Source: Halomonas urmiana | GTDB taxonomy: Bacteria; Pseudomonadota; Gammaproteobacteria; Pseudomonadales; Halomonadaceae | Assembly (NCBI RefSeq): GCF_005780185.1 | Contig: NZ_VBUI01000024.1 | Coordinates: 1 to 64,000 of the forward strand | Length of the DNA: 64,000 nucleotides | Direction: 5' to 3' | In this document: one piece after another, positions 7,764-17,568 of the stretch | Position numbering within the stretch: the stretch's first letter is position 1 | Layout: the number at the start of each line of letters is the position of its first letter | Program-made: the position numbers and the translations under genes | The notes under the pieces: generated by a model | What the model was told of the DNA's origin: nothing | Database searches by the model: none | What the model saw: the letters and a program-made list of their open reading frames with translations, nothing else

Positions 7764-9763
7764 GCCGTGGCCTCCTTGGGCGCGGCCGCGGCGGCCTGCT
7801 CGGGGTCGCGGGCGGTCGCGGTGCGCCGGTAGCGGCGATCGGCCACCGCCAGGATGCCGCCGGCCGCCATCAGCAGGCCGCCGAGCCACAGCCAGCGCAC
7901 GAAGGGCTTGTACTGCAGGCGCATGGCCCAGCTACCGTCCTCGAGGTCCTCGCCCATGGCGACGTAGAGGTCGCGGAACAGTCCCGGACGCAGCGCGACG
8001 TCGGTCATCGGCATGCCTCGGGCGAGGTAGAGGCGCTTCTCCGGGGTCATGGTGAAGCTGCGCTGGCTATCGCCGCGGCGCACCTCGATCTCGGCGAAAT
8101 CGGCCAGGAAGTTGGGGCCGCGACGGCTGCCGAGCTCGGTCATAGTGAAGGTGTAACCGGCCAGCTCGACGCTGTCGCCCACCCCCATGCGCACGTTGCG
8201 GTCGATGGCGTAGTTAGAGACCACGGTGACGCCGATGATGGTCACCGCCACCCCCAGATGGCCGAGTATCATGCCCCAGTAGGCGAGCGACAGGCGCCTG
8301 GCGCCGGCCAGGCGGCCCGACGAGTGGCGCGTCTTGACCCACAGGTCGCGCCCCATGGGCAGCACGACCCACAGCGCGATCAGCACGCCGAGGCTCACCT
8401 GGAGGTTCCACTCGCCGCGGTAGAGCAGCGGCGCCAGGGCGCCGATGGCCAGCGCCAGCAGGCCGGCGAGCCAGCTGCGCTTGAAGAGGTCGCGCCCGTC
8501 GGTGCGCTTCCAGCGCGCCAGCGGCCCCAGCCCCATGAAGAGGCACAGCACCACGGTCAGTGGCACGAACAGCGCATTGAAGTAGGGCGGGCCGACGCTG
8601 ATCTTGCCGAGGTTCATGGCATCGAGCAGCAGCGGATAGACCGTCCCCAGCAGCACCGTGACGGTGATGATCACCAGCAGGATGTTGTTGATCACCAGCA
8701 GAGCATCACGCGACAGCCAGCTGAAGCCGACCTGGTGGCTGACCCGCGGCGCGCGCAGGGCGAACAGCAGCAGCGACAGGCCCACGGTGATGCCCAGCAG
8801 CACCAGAATGAACATCCCCCGGGAGGGGTCGTTGGCGAAGGCGTGCACCGAGGTGAGCACCCCCGAGCGCACCAGGAAGGTGCCCATCAGCGACAGCGAG
8901 AAGGTGGAGATCGCCAGCAGCACCGTCCAGCTCTTGAAGGAGCCGCGCTTCTCGGTCACCGCCAGGGAGTGGATCAGCGCGGTGCCGGCAAGCCAGGGCA
9001 GTAGCGAGGCATTCTCGACCGGGTCCCAGAACCACCAGCCGCCCCAGCCGAGCTCGTAATAGGCCCACCAGCTGCCCAGCGCGATGCCGACGGTCAGGAA
9101 GGCCCAGGCGACGTTGGTCCAGGGCCGCGCCCAGCGGGTCCAGGCGGCATCCAGGCGGCCGCCCAACAGGGCCGCGATGGCGAAGGCGAAGACCACCGAG
9201 AAGCCCACGTAGCCCATGTAGAGCATCGGCGGATGGACGATCAGGCCGAAGTCCTGGAGCAGCGGATTGAGATCGGCACCGTCCTGGGGCACGTTGGGCA
9301 GCAGCCGCTCGAAGGGGTTGGAGGTGACCAGCACGAAGGCCAGGAAGCCGACGCTGACCAGCCCCATCACGCCCAGCACCCGGGCCAGCATGTCGCGGGG
9401 CAGTTCGTGGGAGAAGCGGCTCACCGCGAAGGTCCAGGCGCCGAGGATCAGGCTCCACAGCAGCACCGAGCCCTCGTGGTTGCCCCATACGGCGCTGGCC
9501 TTGTAATACCAGGGCAGCAACGAGTTGGAGTTGTTGGCCACGTTGGCCACGCTGAAGTCATCCAGCAGGTAGCTGGCGGTTAGGCAGGCGTAGGCGATGG
9601 CCAGGAACAGGAACTGGCCGGTGGCCATGGGCCGCGCATAGGCCATCCACAGCGGGCGACGGGTCGCCGCGCCGGCCAGTGGCATCACGCCCTGGACCAA
9701 GGCCATCAGCAGGGCAATGATCAGGGCGAAGTGGCCGATTTCGGGGATCATCAGGGTCTGCAT
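7760..9763 (-). CDS. ccmF: Heme lyase subunit CcmF
   Basis: CcmF is a polytopic inner-membrane protein that receives heme from holo-CcmE and ligates it to apocytochrome c with CcmH and CcmI. About 667 residues encode many membrane helices. The tryptophan-rich WWD heme-handling motif (WGGWWFWDPVEN) is near residues 238-249. The region with conserved histidines around it is intact. The ATG at 9763 has a CCGGAG ribosome site five bases upstream. A GTG two codons earlier is possible. It lies in the middle of the ccm operon. Confidence 0.95.
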   Translation of the reverse strand: MQTLMIPEIGHFALIIALLMALVQGVMPLAGAATRRPLWMAYARPMATGQFLFLAIAYACLTASYLLDDFSVANVANNSNSLLPWYYKASAVWGNHEGSVLLWSLILGAWTFAVSRFSHELPRDMLARVLGVMGLVSVGFLAFVLVTSNPFERLLPNVPQDGADLNPLLQDFGLIVHPPMLYMGYVGFSVVFAFAIAALLGGRLDAAWTRWARPWTNVAWAFLTVGIALGSWWAYYELGWGGWWFWDPVENASLLPWLAGTALIHSLAVTEKRGSFKSWTVLLAISTFSLSLMGTFLVRSGVLTSVHAFANDPSRGMFILVLLGITVGLSLLLFALRAPRVSHQVGFSWLSRDALLVINNILLVIITVTVLLGTVYPLLLDAMNLGKISVGPPYFNALFVPLTVVLCLFMGLGPLARWKRTDGRDLFKRSWLAGLLALAIGALAPLLYRGEWNLQVSLGVLIALWVVLPMGRDLWVKTRHSSGRLAGARRLSLAYWGMILGHLGVAVTIIGVTVVSNYAIDRNVRMGVGDSVELAGYTFTMTELGSRRGPNFLADFAEIEVRRGDSQRSFTMTPEKRLYLARGMPMTDVALRPGLFRDLYVAMGEDLEDGSWAMRLQYKPFVRWLWLGGLLMAAGGILAVADRRYRRTATARDPEQAAAAAPKEATA

Positions 9764-9775
9764 GGACACTCCGGA

Positions 9776-10282
9776 TCAGTTCGCGAGGGCGCCGTCGTTC
9801 TGCGCCTCGAGCCGTTTGCCCACCTCGGCCGCCTTGGCCTGGTAGTCCTCCGGCGAATAGCCGGCCTCCTCCAGCGCCTGGGCCACCTCGGGGGGCATGT
9901 AGTTCTCGTCGTGGCGGGCCAGCACCTGGTCGGCACGCAGCCAGCCGCCCTGCTGGAGCTCGCCGACCACCACTACGCCCTGCCCCTCGCGGAACAGGTC
10001 CGGCAGGATGCCGCTGTAGCGCACCTCGACGTCCTCGACATAGTCGGTCACGGTGAACATCACCTCGAGGCTATCCGGGTCGCGCTCCACCGTGCCCTCG
10101 CGCACCATACCACCGGCGCGAATCTGGCGCTCCAGCGGGGCGTCGCCGGCGGTGATCTGCACCGGGCTGAAGAACAGGTTGATGTTGCTGCGCAGGGCAT
10201 AGAGCGTCAGGCCTACGGCGATGGCAGCCAGCGAGACCAGCCCCAGGATCACGAACAGTTTCTGCTTGCGTTTAGCTCTCAC
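9776..10282 (-). CDS. ccmE: Heme chaperone CcmE
   Basis: CcmE is a periplasmic heme chaperone that binds heme covalently and carries it from CcmC to CcmF. The 168-residue product has a basic N terminus (RAKRKQK), one membrane anchor, and an OB-fold domain. It ends with the motif HDENYMP, in which H124 is the expected covalent heme ligand and Y128 the axial ligand. The GTG start at 10282 fits the usual family N terminus. The longer ATG reading at 10390 would add 36 residues overlapping ccmD and is unlikely. It overlaps the ccmD end by 11 bases. Confidence 0.93.
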   Translation of the reverse strand: MRAKRKQKLFVILGLVSLAAIAVGLTLYALRSNINLFFSPVQITAGDAPLERQIRAGGMVREGTVERDPDSLEVMFTVTDYVEDVEVRYSGILPDLFREGQGVVVVGELQQGGWLRADQVLARHDENYMPPEVAQALEEAGYSPEDYQAKAAEVGKRLEAQNDGALAN

Positions 10283-10496
10283 GGGCGTGGCCCTCTTGAT
10301 GTGAATCCGGTGTCGAGGCGCCCCGGCGCTGCTCGCGGCGCGCCCGGCGACGCAGGTCGCGAAGCAGCGCCCGGCGCTCGGCGCGGGCATGCAGGGTCAC
10401 CCCCAGCAGCAGCGCGGCGGTGGCGCCGTAGGCCGCCCACACATAGGGGCCATGGCCACCCATGGCGAGGAAGGCGGAAAGCGACTCGAAGGCCAT
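10272..10496 (-). CDS. ccmD: Heme exporter protein CcmD
   Basis: CcmD is a small single-pass membrane protein needed to release holo-CcmE from the CcmABC complex. It has 74 residues: a short N terminus with the typical GGHGPYVWAAYG sequence, one membrane helix (about residues 17-36), and a very basic cytoplasmic tail. The ATG overlaps the ccmC stop by 4 bases. Confidence 0.9.
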   Translation of the reverse strand: MAFESLSAFLAMGGHGPYVWAAYGATAALLLGVTLHARAERRALLRDLRRRARREQRRGASTPDSHQEGHARES

Positions 10497-11236
10497 CAGG
10501 TCACCTCCCCGGCGAGCTCACGCACCCAGCGCTTGTTCGATTCGCGACGCAGGATCTCGCTGCGGGTGCGCATCAGGGTCACCGCGATGAAGAAGCAGTA
10601 GAAGCCCAGCACCATGATCAGCAGCGGCACCCACATCTCCACCGGCATGGCCGGGCGCGAAGTAACGCTGAAGGTGGCGGGCTGGTGCAGGGTGTACCAC
10701 CAGTCCACCGAGTACTTGATGATGGGGATGTTGATCACGCCGACCATGGCCAGCACCGAGGCGGCGCGGGAGGCGCTGTCGCGGCTCGAGAAGGCGCCGC
10801 GCAGCGCGATCACACCGAAATAGAGAAACAGCAGGATCAGCATCGAGGTCAGGCGCGCGTCCCACATCCACCAGGTCCCCCAGGTGGGCACGCCCCAGAC
10901 TGCCCCGGAGAACAGTGCCACGAAGGTCATGGCGGCGCCCAGCGGGGCCATCATCGCCGCGGCCATGTCGGCGACCTTGATCTTCCAGACCATGAAGACG
11001 AAGCCGGCGATCGCCATGCTGACGAAGATGGACTGCGCCAGGAAAGCCGCCGGCACGTGCACGTAGATGATGCGGAAGCTGTTGCCCTGCTGATAGTCGG
11101 CGGGCGCGAAGGCCAGCCCCCAGACGCTGCCGACGACGATCAGCAGCGCCGCCGCCGCCCAGAACCAGGGCGAGAGCCGAGCGCTGATGCCGTAGAACCA
11201 CTTGGGGGATCCGAGCTTGTGTATGAAGGCCCACAT
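10496..11236 (-). CDS. ccmC: Heme exporter protein CcmC
   Basis: CcmC is a six-helix inner-membrane protein that loads heme onto CcmE. The WWD-family motif [13 protein letters not shown] is present, with several hydrophobic helices on both sides. The ATG at 11236 gives 246 residues and has GAGGA upstream at a rather wide spacing. A TTG at 11254, which overlaps the ccmB stop, would add six residues, so the exact start is uncertain. It is part of the ccmABC heme-handling group. Confidence 0.94.
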   Translation of the reverse strand: MWAFIHKLGSPKWFYGISARLSPWFWAAAALLIVVGSVWGLAFAPADYQQGNSFRIIYVHVPAAFLAQSIFVSMAIAGFVFMVWKIKVADMAAAMMAPLGAAMTFVALFSGAVWGVPTWGTWWMWDARLTSMLILLFLYFGVIALRGAFSSRDSASRAASVLAMVGVINIPIIKYSVDWWYTLHQPATFSVTSRPAMPVEMWVPLLIMVLGFYCFFIAVTLMRTRSEILRRESNKRWVRELAGEVT

Positions 11237-11250
11237 GCCGATTGTCGTCC

Positions 11251-11994
11251 TCAACCGTTGATACTGATGCGCAGTGACGCCGCGATCGCCCAGGGGGCCA
11301 GGATCAGCGCGACTGCAAGAAGCGCCCCGAGAATCGCCAGGTGCGCCGCGACCCCCTCGCCGAAAATGGCCGCCTGCACGGCGCCGGCGCCGAAGATCAG
11401 CACCGGGATATAGAGCGGCAGCACCAGCAACGAGAGCAGCACGCCGCCCCGGGAGAGCCCCACGGTCAGCGCCGCGCCGATGGCGCCGATCAGGCTCAGA
11501 CTGGCACTGCCCAGCGCCAGCGACAGCGCCAGCACCGCGTAGCTGCCCGCCGGCAGCGCCAGCATGATGCCGAGGATCGGCGCCATCAGCGCCAGCGGCA
11601 GGCCGGTCAACAGCCAGTGCACCGCCACCTTGGCCAGCACCAGCGCCGGCAGCGGCTGGGGCGAGAGCAGTAGCTGCTCCAAGGAGCCGTCCTCGTAGTC
11701 GCTGCGAAACAGGCTATCCAGGGACAGCAGGGCCGCGAGCAGCGCCGCCACCCACAGCAGGCCCGGCGCGATGGTCGCCAGTAGTTCCGGGTCCGGCGAG
11801 ATGCCGATCGGAAACAGGGTGATCACCAGGGCGAAGAACACCAGCGGGTTCAACACCTCGCTGCGGCGGCGCATCAGCAGCACCAGATCGCGTTTCAGCG
11901 TTGCCCGGATTGCGACCCCGGCACCGCCCTCGGGTTCCCGGAACAGCCGAACGGCGTCCGCTTGCTGTACCAGGTGGGGGTCAGAGTTCGGCAT
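11251..11994 (-). CDS. ccmB: Heme exporter protein CcmB
   Basis: CcmB is the membrane permease partner of CcmA in the ABC complex that drives release of holo-CcmE. The 247-residue product has about six hydrophobic helices and conserved family regions ([19 protein letters not shown]). The chosen ATG at 11994 lies inside the end of ccmA, a 14-base overlap. A longer in-frame ORF reaching to 12090 contains only ccmA shadow sequence. Confidence 0.93.
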   Translation of the reverse strand: MPNSDPHLVQQADAVRLFREPEGGAGVAIRATLKRDLVLLMRRRSEVLNPLVFFALVITLFPIGISPDPELLATIAPGLLWVAALLAALLSLDSLFRSDYEDGSLEQLLLSPQPLPALVLAKVAVHWLLTGLPLALMAPILGIMLALPAGSYAVLALSLALGSASLSLIGAIGAALTVGLSRGGVLLSLLVLPLYIPVLIFGAGAVQAAIFGEGVAAHLAILGALLAVALILAPWAIAASLRISING

Positions 11995-12625
11995 CGCGCG
12001 CTTCCTGACCGAGCCGGATCCGCCGCAGGGCGGGCGTGTCGGCGAGTTCGTGGTGGGTCGTGACCAGCACGCAGCCGCCGCGGCGGGCATGGGCGGCCAG
12101 GCGCGCCTCGAGATCCGCGACGCCGTCGCGATCGATGGCGGTGAACGGCTCGTCGAGCACCCACAGCGCTCGCGGGATCAGTTCGAGGCGCGCTAGGGCC
12201 ACGCGGCGCTGCTGACCGGCGGAGAGCTGTCCGGCGGGCAGGTCCTCGAAACCGACGAGGCCCACGGCCGCGAGCGCCGCGAAGCGCGCGGGCTCGTCAT
12301 CGGGCTCGCCCGCCAGGGCCTGGTACCAGGCGAGGTTCTCCAACGGCGTCAGGGTCGCCTTGACCCCCGGGGCATGGCCCAGATAGAGCAGGTTGGCCAG
12401 GAAGTCCTGGCGCGTCCTACGCATGGGCTGCTCGTTCCAGTAGAGCTCACCGTCGAAGTCGGCCAGCTGCCCGGAGAGAATCTTCAGCAGGGTGGTCTTG
12501 CCACTGCCGTTGGGACCTTCCACGCGCACGATCTCGCCGGCATGGATATCCAGATCCAGGTCTTGAAACAGCCAGCGATCGTCCCGCTCACAGGCCAGCT
12601 TTCGGGCTTGCAGACGCAGGCTCAA
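11981..12625 (-). CDS. ccmA: Heme exporter ATP-binding protein CcmA
   Basis: CcmA is the ABC-type ATPase of the CcmABCD complex. The 214-residue product has Walker A GPNGSGKTT (residues 37-45), the signature LSAGQQRR, and Walker B ALWVLDEPF. The start codon appears to be TTG at 12625, with GGGAG about six bases upstream; no in-frame ATG is better placed. It is the first gene of the nine-gene ccm operon. Its promoter must lie in the 205-base gap shared with the divergent SOS-regulated gene. Confidence 0.94.
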   Translation of the reverse strand: MSLRLQARKLACERDDRWLFQDLDLDIHAGEIVRVEGPNGSGKTTLLKILSGQLADFDGELYWNEQPMRRTRQDFLANLLYLGHAPGVKATLTPLENLAWYQALAGEPDDEPARFAALAAVGLVGFEDLPAGQLSAGQQRRVALARLELIPRALWVLDEPFTAIDRDGVADLEARLAAHARRGGCVLVTTHHELADTPALRRIRLGQEARDAEL

Positions 12626-12752
12626 GGCACTCTCCCGGCATGGATAATTGCGCCCGGAACTCTACACGGAAAGGGCTCTGGCTACCAGTCGAGGGGGTTG
12701 CGGCAGCCGGTCGCACTTGCCCTGAGTCAAGCGAATCGTGGAGCGCTTTCCC

Positions 12753-12780
12753 TTGCCAGTTTTCGATCGGCTGCTATGCT
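12753..12780 (+). promoter_or_regulatory. Sigma-70 promoter of the S24 gene
   Basis: TTGCCA at 12753-12758 and TATGCT at 12775-12780 are separated by 16 bases. This would place the transcription start near 12787, directly next to the SOS box. Confidence 0.6.
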
Positions 12781-12789
12781 CGTGAAACA

Positions 12790-12805
12790 CTGTATGTATC
12801 AACAG
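12790..12805 (+). promoter_or_regulatory. LexA operator (SOS box)
   Basis: CTGTATGTATCAACAG matches the gammaproteobacterial SOS box CTG-N10-CAG, with an A/T-rich alternating centre. It lies just downstream of the predicted -10 element and 25 bases before the S24 gene. This is the position where LexA binding would block transcription. Confidence 0.85.
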
Positions 12806-12830
12806 GTTTAGACGACCGGGGAGAGACCGC

Positions 12831-13301
12831 ATGCCCAACGTCACACCGCAGTACCTGCAGCGCCGACCCAACCTGCCCCTGGCCGAGGCCTGGGAGGCCA
12901 TCGCCGCCGACACCCTGACCGAGATCCCGATGCTGGGCCAGGTCTCGGCGGGCATGCCCATCGAGGCCTGTCCGGAGGCCGGCAGCATCCGTGTGCCCAC
13001 GACCATGGTACGCCGCAACACCTACGCCCTGCGGGTGCGCGGCGACTCCATGGTCGATTGCAATATCTTCGACGGGGATGTGATCATCATCGAACGCCGC
13101 GAGAGCGCCGAGAACGGCGAGACCGCCGTGGTGATGATCAATGACCAGGAGGTCACCCTGAAGAAGTTCTACATCGAGAAGTCGGGCGTGCGCCTGCAGC
13201 CGGCCAACGAGCGCATGGCGCCGATCTACCTGCGCAACGATGACGTCCAGGTGATCGGTCTGGTGATGGGCGTGGTGCGCCAGACGGAACTGGCCGCCTG
13301 A
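12831..13301 (+). CDS. LexA/UmuD-like S24 autoprotease lacking the DNA-binding domain
   Basis: The 156-residue product matches the C-terminal half of LexA. It has the Ala-Gly cleavage site in GQVSAGMP (A40-G41), the nucleophile region RGDSM with S73, and the general base lysine in VTLKK (K111). The N-terminal 30 residues do not look like the winged helix of LexA, so it should not bind an SOS box itself. An SOS box and promoter lie just upstream, so RecA/LexA control is expected. It could act like UmuD, as a RecA co-protease sink, or as a dimerisation partner of LexA; none can be chosen from sequence. No umuC is adjacent. The next gene overlaps its stop (TGATG). Confidence 0.85.
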   Translation: MPNVTPQYLQRRPNLPLAEAWEAIAADTLTEIPMLGQVSAGMPIEACPEAGSIRVPTTMVRRNTYALRVRGDSMVDCNIFDGDVIIIERRESAENGETAVVMINDQEVTLKKFYIEKSGVRLQPANERMAPIYLRNDDVQVIGLVMGVVRQTELAA

Positions 13302-13921
13302 TGCGCTACGCGGTACCCGACCTACCGCCCGGCCGCTGGCAAGAGCGCGAACTCGAGGTGGAGAAGAGCCGCTTCATCGCCTGGCTCTGCCACGCGCCGA
13401 ACACGGCCGCCTTCGAGGCGATGCTCGCCGAGGCCCGTCGCCTCCACCCCAACGCCAGCCACCACTGCAGCGCCTGGATCGCCGGCCCGCCCGGCGAGCA
13501 GACTGCCATCGGCTTCTCCGACGACGGCGAACCCGGTGGCACCGCCGGCCGCCCGATGTTTCAGGTGCTGGACGGCGCGGCCCTCGGCCAGGTGGGCTGC
13601 GTGGTGACCCGCTACTTCGGCGGCACCAAGCTCGGCACCGGCGGCCTGGCCCGCGCCTATTCCCGGGCCGTCGCCCAGGCGCTGGAGGCGCTGCCCCGGC
13701 GCGAAGTGGTCGAGCGCGCGCCGCTGCGCCTGAAGGTCGATTTCGCCGGCGAGGCCGAGGCCCGCGCCTGGCTGGCCGAGCGCGACGTGCCGGTAGAGCA
13801 GGCCGACTACGGCGCCGAGGGGGTAGAGTTGACCGTGGGCTGGCCGAGCGACACGCCCGCCGACCTGAGCGCGCTGGAAACGCGCCTGCGCGGGCGCCTC
13901 GCCCTGCTGCAGGACGACTGA
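13301..13921 (+). CDS. YigZ/IMPACT family protein
   Basis: The 206-residue protein of the YigZ (UPF0029, IMPACT) family has the typical N-terminal region: EVEKSRFIAWL, then HHCSAWIAG and SDDGEPGGTAGRPM. It continues with YFGGTKLGTGGLARAYS and a smaller C-terminal ferredoxin-like domain. IMPACT relatives act in translation control in eukaryotes; the bacterial function is not settled. It is translationally coupled to the upstream S24 gene, so it may be co-induced by DNA damage. Confidence 0.88.
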   Translation: MRYAVPDLPPGRWQERELEVEKSRFIAWLCHAPNTAAFEAMLAEARRLHPNASHHCSAWIAGPPGEQTAIGFSDDGEPGGTAGRPMFQVLDGAALGQVGCVVTRYFGGTKLGTGGLARAYSRAVAQALEALPRREVVERAPLRLKVDFAGEAEARAWLAERDVPVEQADYGAEGVELTVGWPSDTPADLSALETRLRGRLALLQDD

Positions 13922-13949
13922 GCACCCTGCCCCGCTCCCCGACAACCCA

Positions 13950-13987
13950 CCATCGAGAACGGCGCCCGCAGGCGCCGTTCTCGATGG
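13950..13987. terminator. Bidirectional terminator between the yigZ-like gene and oadB
   Basis: A perfect 17-base inverted repeat (CCATCGAGAACGGCGCC and its complement) has a CGCA loop. It sits in the 82-base gap between two convergent genes. Confidence 0.75.
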
Positions 13988-14003
13988 GGCAGGACGTTCG
14001 GTC

Positions 14004-15329
14004 TCAGCCGAGGTACTTGATCATCACCCCGGCGGCCACCGCCGAGCCGATCACCCCGGCCACATTGGGCCCCATGGCATGCATCAGCAGGAAGTTGTGG
14101 GGATTGGACTCGAGCCCCACCTTGTTGGAGACCCGCGCCGCCATGGGCACCGCCGAGACACCGGCGGAACCAATCAGCGGATTGATGGGCATCTTGCTGA
14201 CGGTGTTCATCAGCTTGGCCATCAGGATACCGCAGGCCGTACCGATGGCGAAGGCCACCATGCCCAGCGCCAGGATGCCCAGCGTCTCCACCGCCAGGAA
14301 ACGGTCGGCGATCAGCTTGGAGCCCACCGAGAGTCCCAGGAAGATGGTCACGATGTTGATCAGGGCATTCTGGGTGGTGTCGGAGAGACGCTCCACCACG
14401 CCGCTCTCGCGCATCAGGTTGCCGAAGCAGAACATCCCCAGCAGCGGCGCCGCATCGGGCAGGAACAGCACCACCAGGATCAACAGGCTGAGCGGGAAGA
14501 CGATCTTCTCCAGCTTCGAGACCGGACGCAGCTGGGTCATGGTGATCTCGCGTTCCCGCTTGCTGGTCAACGCCTTCATGATCGGCGGCTGGATCAGCGG
14601 CACCAGTGCCATGTAGGAGTAGGAGGCCACGGCGATGGCACCCAGCAGCTCCGGCGCCAGGATGCTCGAGACATAGATCGAGGTCGGGCCGTCGGCGCCG
14701 CCGATGATGCCGATGGCGGCGGCCTGGTTGAGCGAGAAGTCCATCCAGCCCATGGCCGACATGCCCACCGCCCCGAGCAGGGTGGCGAAGATGCCAAACT
14801 GCGCCGCCGCGCCCAGGAACAGGGTCCGCGGGTTGGCCAGCAGCGGGCCGAAGTCGGTCATCGCGCCCACGCCCATGAAGATCACCAGCGGGGCAATGCC
14901 CGAGGCGATGGCCACGCTGTAGAACTGGTAGAGCATGCCGTGGGCGTAGCCACCATCCATGGCCACATCGTTAGCGGCGCGCACCAGGGCCGGCGAGATA
15001 TCGCCGTGCAGCACCTCGGCGAGGCTATGCCGCCAGGCCTCGATACCGGCGGCCGGATCCAGGCTGAGCTGCAGGGTCTGAGCCATCTGCTCGAGCAGCG
15101 CCGGCGACGCCAGGTGGGCCGCCTGCTCGGCGGCCGACAGGGCGAGGCCCGCCTCAGGGATGTTGGCCAGTATACCGCCGAAGCCGATCGGCACCAGCAG
15201 CAGCGGCTCGAACTTCTTGCGGATGGCGAGGTAGAGCAGCAGCAGTCCCACCAGCACCATCACGGCCTGGCCCAGGGTCAGGTTGTAGAGCCCCGAGCCA
15301 TACCAGAGGGTCAAGATCTTTTCCGACAT
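14004..15329 (-). CDS. oadB: Na+-translocating oxaloacetate decarboxylase, beta subunit
   Basis: OadB is the membrane subunit that decarboxylates carboxybiotin and couples this to Na+ export. The 441-residue product is very hydrophobic and carries conserved family stretches: [40 protein letters not shown] and [16 protein letters not shown]. It is the third gene of a minus-strand oadG-oadA-oadB operon, 11 bases after oadA. The pump makes a sodium gradient, which fits a salt-adapted bacterium. Confidence 0.95.
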   Translation of the reverse strand: MSEKILTLWYGSGLYNLTLGQAVMVLVGLLLLYLAIRKKFEPLLLVPIGFGGILANIPEAGLALSAAEQAAHLASPALLEQMAQTLQLSLDPAAGIEAWRHSLAEVLHGDISPALVRAANDVAMDGGYAHGMLYQFYSVAIASGIAPLVIFMGVGAMTDFGPLLANPRTLFLGAAAQFGIFATLLGAVGMSAMGWMDFSLNQAAAIGIIGGADGPTSIYVSSILAPELLGAIAVASYSYMALVPLIQPPIMKALTSKREREITMTQLRPVSKLEKIVFPLSLLILVVLFLPDAAPLLGMFCFGNLMRESGVVERLSDTTQNALINIVTIFLGLSVGSKLIADRFLAVETLGILALGMVAFAIGTACGILMAKLMNTVSKMPINPLIGSAGVSAVPMAARVSNKVGLESNPHNFLLMHAMGPNVAGVIGSAVAAGVMIKYLG

Positions 15330-15340
15330 GAAAACCGTCC

Positions 15341-17155
15341 TCAGAGCTCGATCAGGACATCGCCGACGGCGACGCTGTCGCCCTCGCCGACCTTGATGGC
15401 GGAGACGGTGCCGGCGCGACTGGCCCGCACCTCGGTCTCCATCTTCATGGCCTCGAGGATGATCACCACGTCCCCGTCCTCGACCTGGTCACCGGGGCTG
15501 ACGTTGACCTTGAAGATGTTGCCGGCCAGCGGCGCGGTGATGGTCTCACCCGAGGGCGCGGCCGGGGCACTGGCGACCGACTGGGCGCCGCCCTGTTCGG
15601 TCACCTGGCCGATCTCGCCGCCCTCGGCGACCTCGACCACGTACTGCTTGCCATTGACGGTGACGGTGTAGGTCTCGGGACCGGCCGGCGCCGGGGCCTC
15701 GACCACGCGCTTCTGGGCAGCGGCCGGCAGGTTGGCCGACTGAGCCTCGGCGGCCTGGGGCGCCGGCTCGAAGGCGTCGGGGTTGTCGCGGTTCTGCAGG
15801 AACTTCAGGCCGATCTGCGGATAGAGTGCATAGGTCAGCACATCATCGATCTCGCGCTCGCCCTCGGCGAGACGGATGCCCATCTCCTTGGCCTTCTCCT
15901 TGAGCTCGGCGGTGAGGGTCGCCATCTCGGGCTCGAGCCGGTCGGCGGGACGGCAGGTAATCGGTTCGCCGCCCTCCAGCACGCGCGCCTGCAGCTCCTC
16001 GTTGAACGGGGCCGGAGCGGCGCCGTACTCACCCTTGAGGACCGCCTGGACCTCCTTGGAGATGGACTTGTAGCGCTCGCCCATCATCACGTTCATTACC
16101 GCCTGGGTGCCGACGATCTGCGAGGTCGGGGTGACCAGCGGGATGAAGCCCAGGTCGGCGCGGACCCGCGGAATCTCGGCGAGCACGTCGTCGAGCTTGT
16201 CGGCGGCGCCCTGCTCCTTGAGCTGACCCTCCATGTTGGTGAGCATGCCACCCGGCACCTGGGCGACGAGAATGCGCGAGTCGATGCCCTTGAGCGAGCC
16301 CTCGAAGGCGGCGTACTTCTTGCGCACCTCGCGGAAGTAGGCGGCAATCTCCTCGAGCAGTTCGAGGTCAAGGCCGGTATCCCGCTCGGTACCCTGGAGC
16401 ATGGCGACGACCGACTCGGTCGGGCTGTGGCCGTAGGTCATCGACATGGAGGAGATGGCCGTATCGACGTTGTCGATGCCCGCCTCGGCGGCCTTGAGGG
16501 CCGTGACGGTGGAGAGGCCGGTGGTCGCGTGGCACTGCATGTGGATCGGGATATCCACGACCTTCTTAAGCTTGCTGACCAGCTCATAGGCGTCGTAGGG
16601 CTTGAGCAGGCCGGCCATGTCCTTGATCGCCAGGGAGTCGGCGCCCATGTCGGCGATGGTCTTGCCGAGCTCGACCCAACCGTCCAGGGTATGCACCGGG
16701 CTCACCGTATAGGAGAGCGTGCCCTGGGCGTGGCCCTCGACCCGGCGCACGGCCTGGATAGCCCGTTCGAGGTTGCGGGGATCGTTCATGGCGTCGAAGA
16801 CGCGGAACACGTCGACCCCATTGATCTTGGCCCGCTCGACGAACTTGTCGACGAGATCGTCACCGTAGTGGCGGTAGCCGAGCAGATTCTGCCCGCGCAG
16901 CAGCATCTGCTGCGGCGTATTGGGCATCGCCTCCTTCAACGCCCGTATCCGCTCCCACGGATCCTCGCCGAGATAGCGGATACAGGCGTCGAAGGTGGCA
17001 CCGCCCCAGGATTCCAGCGACCAGAAGCCGACACGATCGAGCTTCTCGGCGATCGGCAGCATGTCGTCCAGGCGCATGCGGGTGGCGAACAGCGACTGGT
17101 GGGCGTCGCGCAAGACGACATCGGTGATACCGAGCGGGCGTGTCTTGTCGTTCAT
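15341..17155 (-). CDS. oadA: Oxaloacetate decarboxylase, alpha subunit
   Basis: OadA is the biotin-carrying carboxyltransferase that removes CO2 from oxaloacetate. The 604-residue protein starts with an HMGL-like TIM barrel ([16 protein letters not shown], with the metal-binding MQCHATTG region). A PycB-like middle domain follows, then a Pro/Ala linker. A C-terminal biotinyl domain carries EAMKMETEV, with K571 as the biotinylation site. Length and domain order match the family. It lies between oadG and oadB. Confidence 0.96.
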   Translation of the reverse strand: MNDKTRPLGITDVVLRDAHQSLFATRMRLDDMLPIAEKLDRVGFWSLESWGGATFDACIRYLGEDPWERIRALKEAMPNTPQQMLLRGQNLLGYRHYGDDLVDKFVERAKINGVDVFRVFDAMNDPRNLERAIQAVRRVEGHAQGTLSYTVSPVHTLDGWVELGKTIADMGADSLAIKDMAGLLKPYDAYELVSKLKKVVDIPIHMQCHATTGLSTVTALKAAEAGIDNVDTAISSMSMTYGHSPTESVVAMLQGTERDTGLDLELLEEIAAYFREVRKKYAAFEGSLKGIDSRILVAQVPGGMLTNMEGQLKEQGAADKLDDVLAEIPRVRADLGFIPLVTPTSQIVGTQAVMNVMMGERYKSISKEVQAVLKGEYGAAPAPFNEELQARVLEGGEPITCRPADRLEPEMATLTAELKEKAKEMGIRLAEGEREIDDVLTYALYPQIGLKFLQNRDNPDAFEPAPQAAEAQSANLPAAAQKRVVEAPAPAGPETYTVTVNGKQYVVEVAEGGEIGQVTEQGGAQSVASAPAAPSGETITAPLAGNIFKVNVSPGDQVEDGDVVIILEAMKMETEVRASRAGTVSAIKVGEGDSVAVGDVLIEL

Positions 17156-17205
17156 GGTGTTGACCTTGTCGTTATGAATGGGAGGGGGAAGGCGGGACGC
17201 TCGCC

Positions 17206-17454
17206 TCAGCGCTTGTGGCGCTGGCGATAGCGGTGCACCGCCGCGCTGATGACCACGGTGAGGTCATCGTCCTGGCGCGCGGCCGGGGCACGGGAATCGC
17301 GGACGGCAGGGGCAACCGGCTCGGGGAAGAAACGGCCGATCGTCTTGGACATTAGCGTGGTGACGCCCACCAGCACGGTAAGAAAAACAAAGACGAAGCC
17401 CATGCCGAGGCCCATCAGGGCGAGACCCTCGTTTAACAGCTGTGAATCCTGCAT
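17206..17454 (-). CDS. oadG: Oxaloacetate decarboxylase, gamma subunit
   Basis: OadG is a small membrane-anchored subunit that assembles the complex and binds zinc in studied homologues. The 82-residue product has one membrane helix (about residues 12-32) and a short polar tail ending in HRYRQRHKR. The ATG at 17454 has AGGAG upstream. A longer reading from 17499 would add 15 residues and has no good ribosome site. It is the first gene of the operon. Confidence 0.88.
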   Translation of the reverse strand: MQDSQLLNEGLALMGLGMGFVFVFLTVLVGVTTLMSKTIGRFFPEPVAPAVRDSRAPAARQDDDLTVVISAAVHRYRQRHKR

Positions 17455-17568
17455 GCGAATTCTCCTGACTCTTGCGGCAAGTTGGGCAATAAACGGCAAA
17501 AAAACCCGACTTGCGCATTTTTTGTGATCATATAACCTGCCAGATCCTCGACAGATTGCAATGGCGTC

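Noticed and set aside
16940-17560. Insertion sequence or mobile element near oadG/dusC
   Set aside because: The A/T-rich patch at 17500-17560 is just the divergent promoter region. No transposase or terminal repeats are present here or elsewhere in the window.
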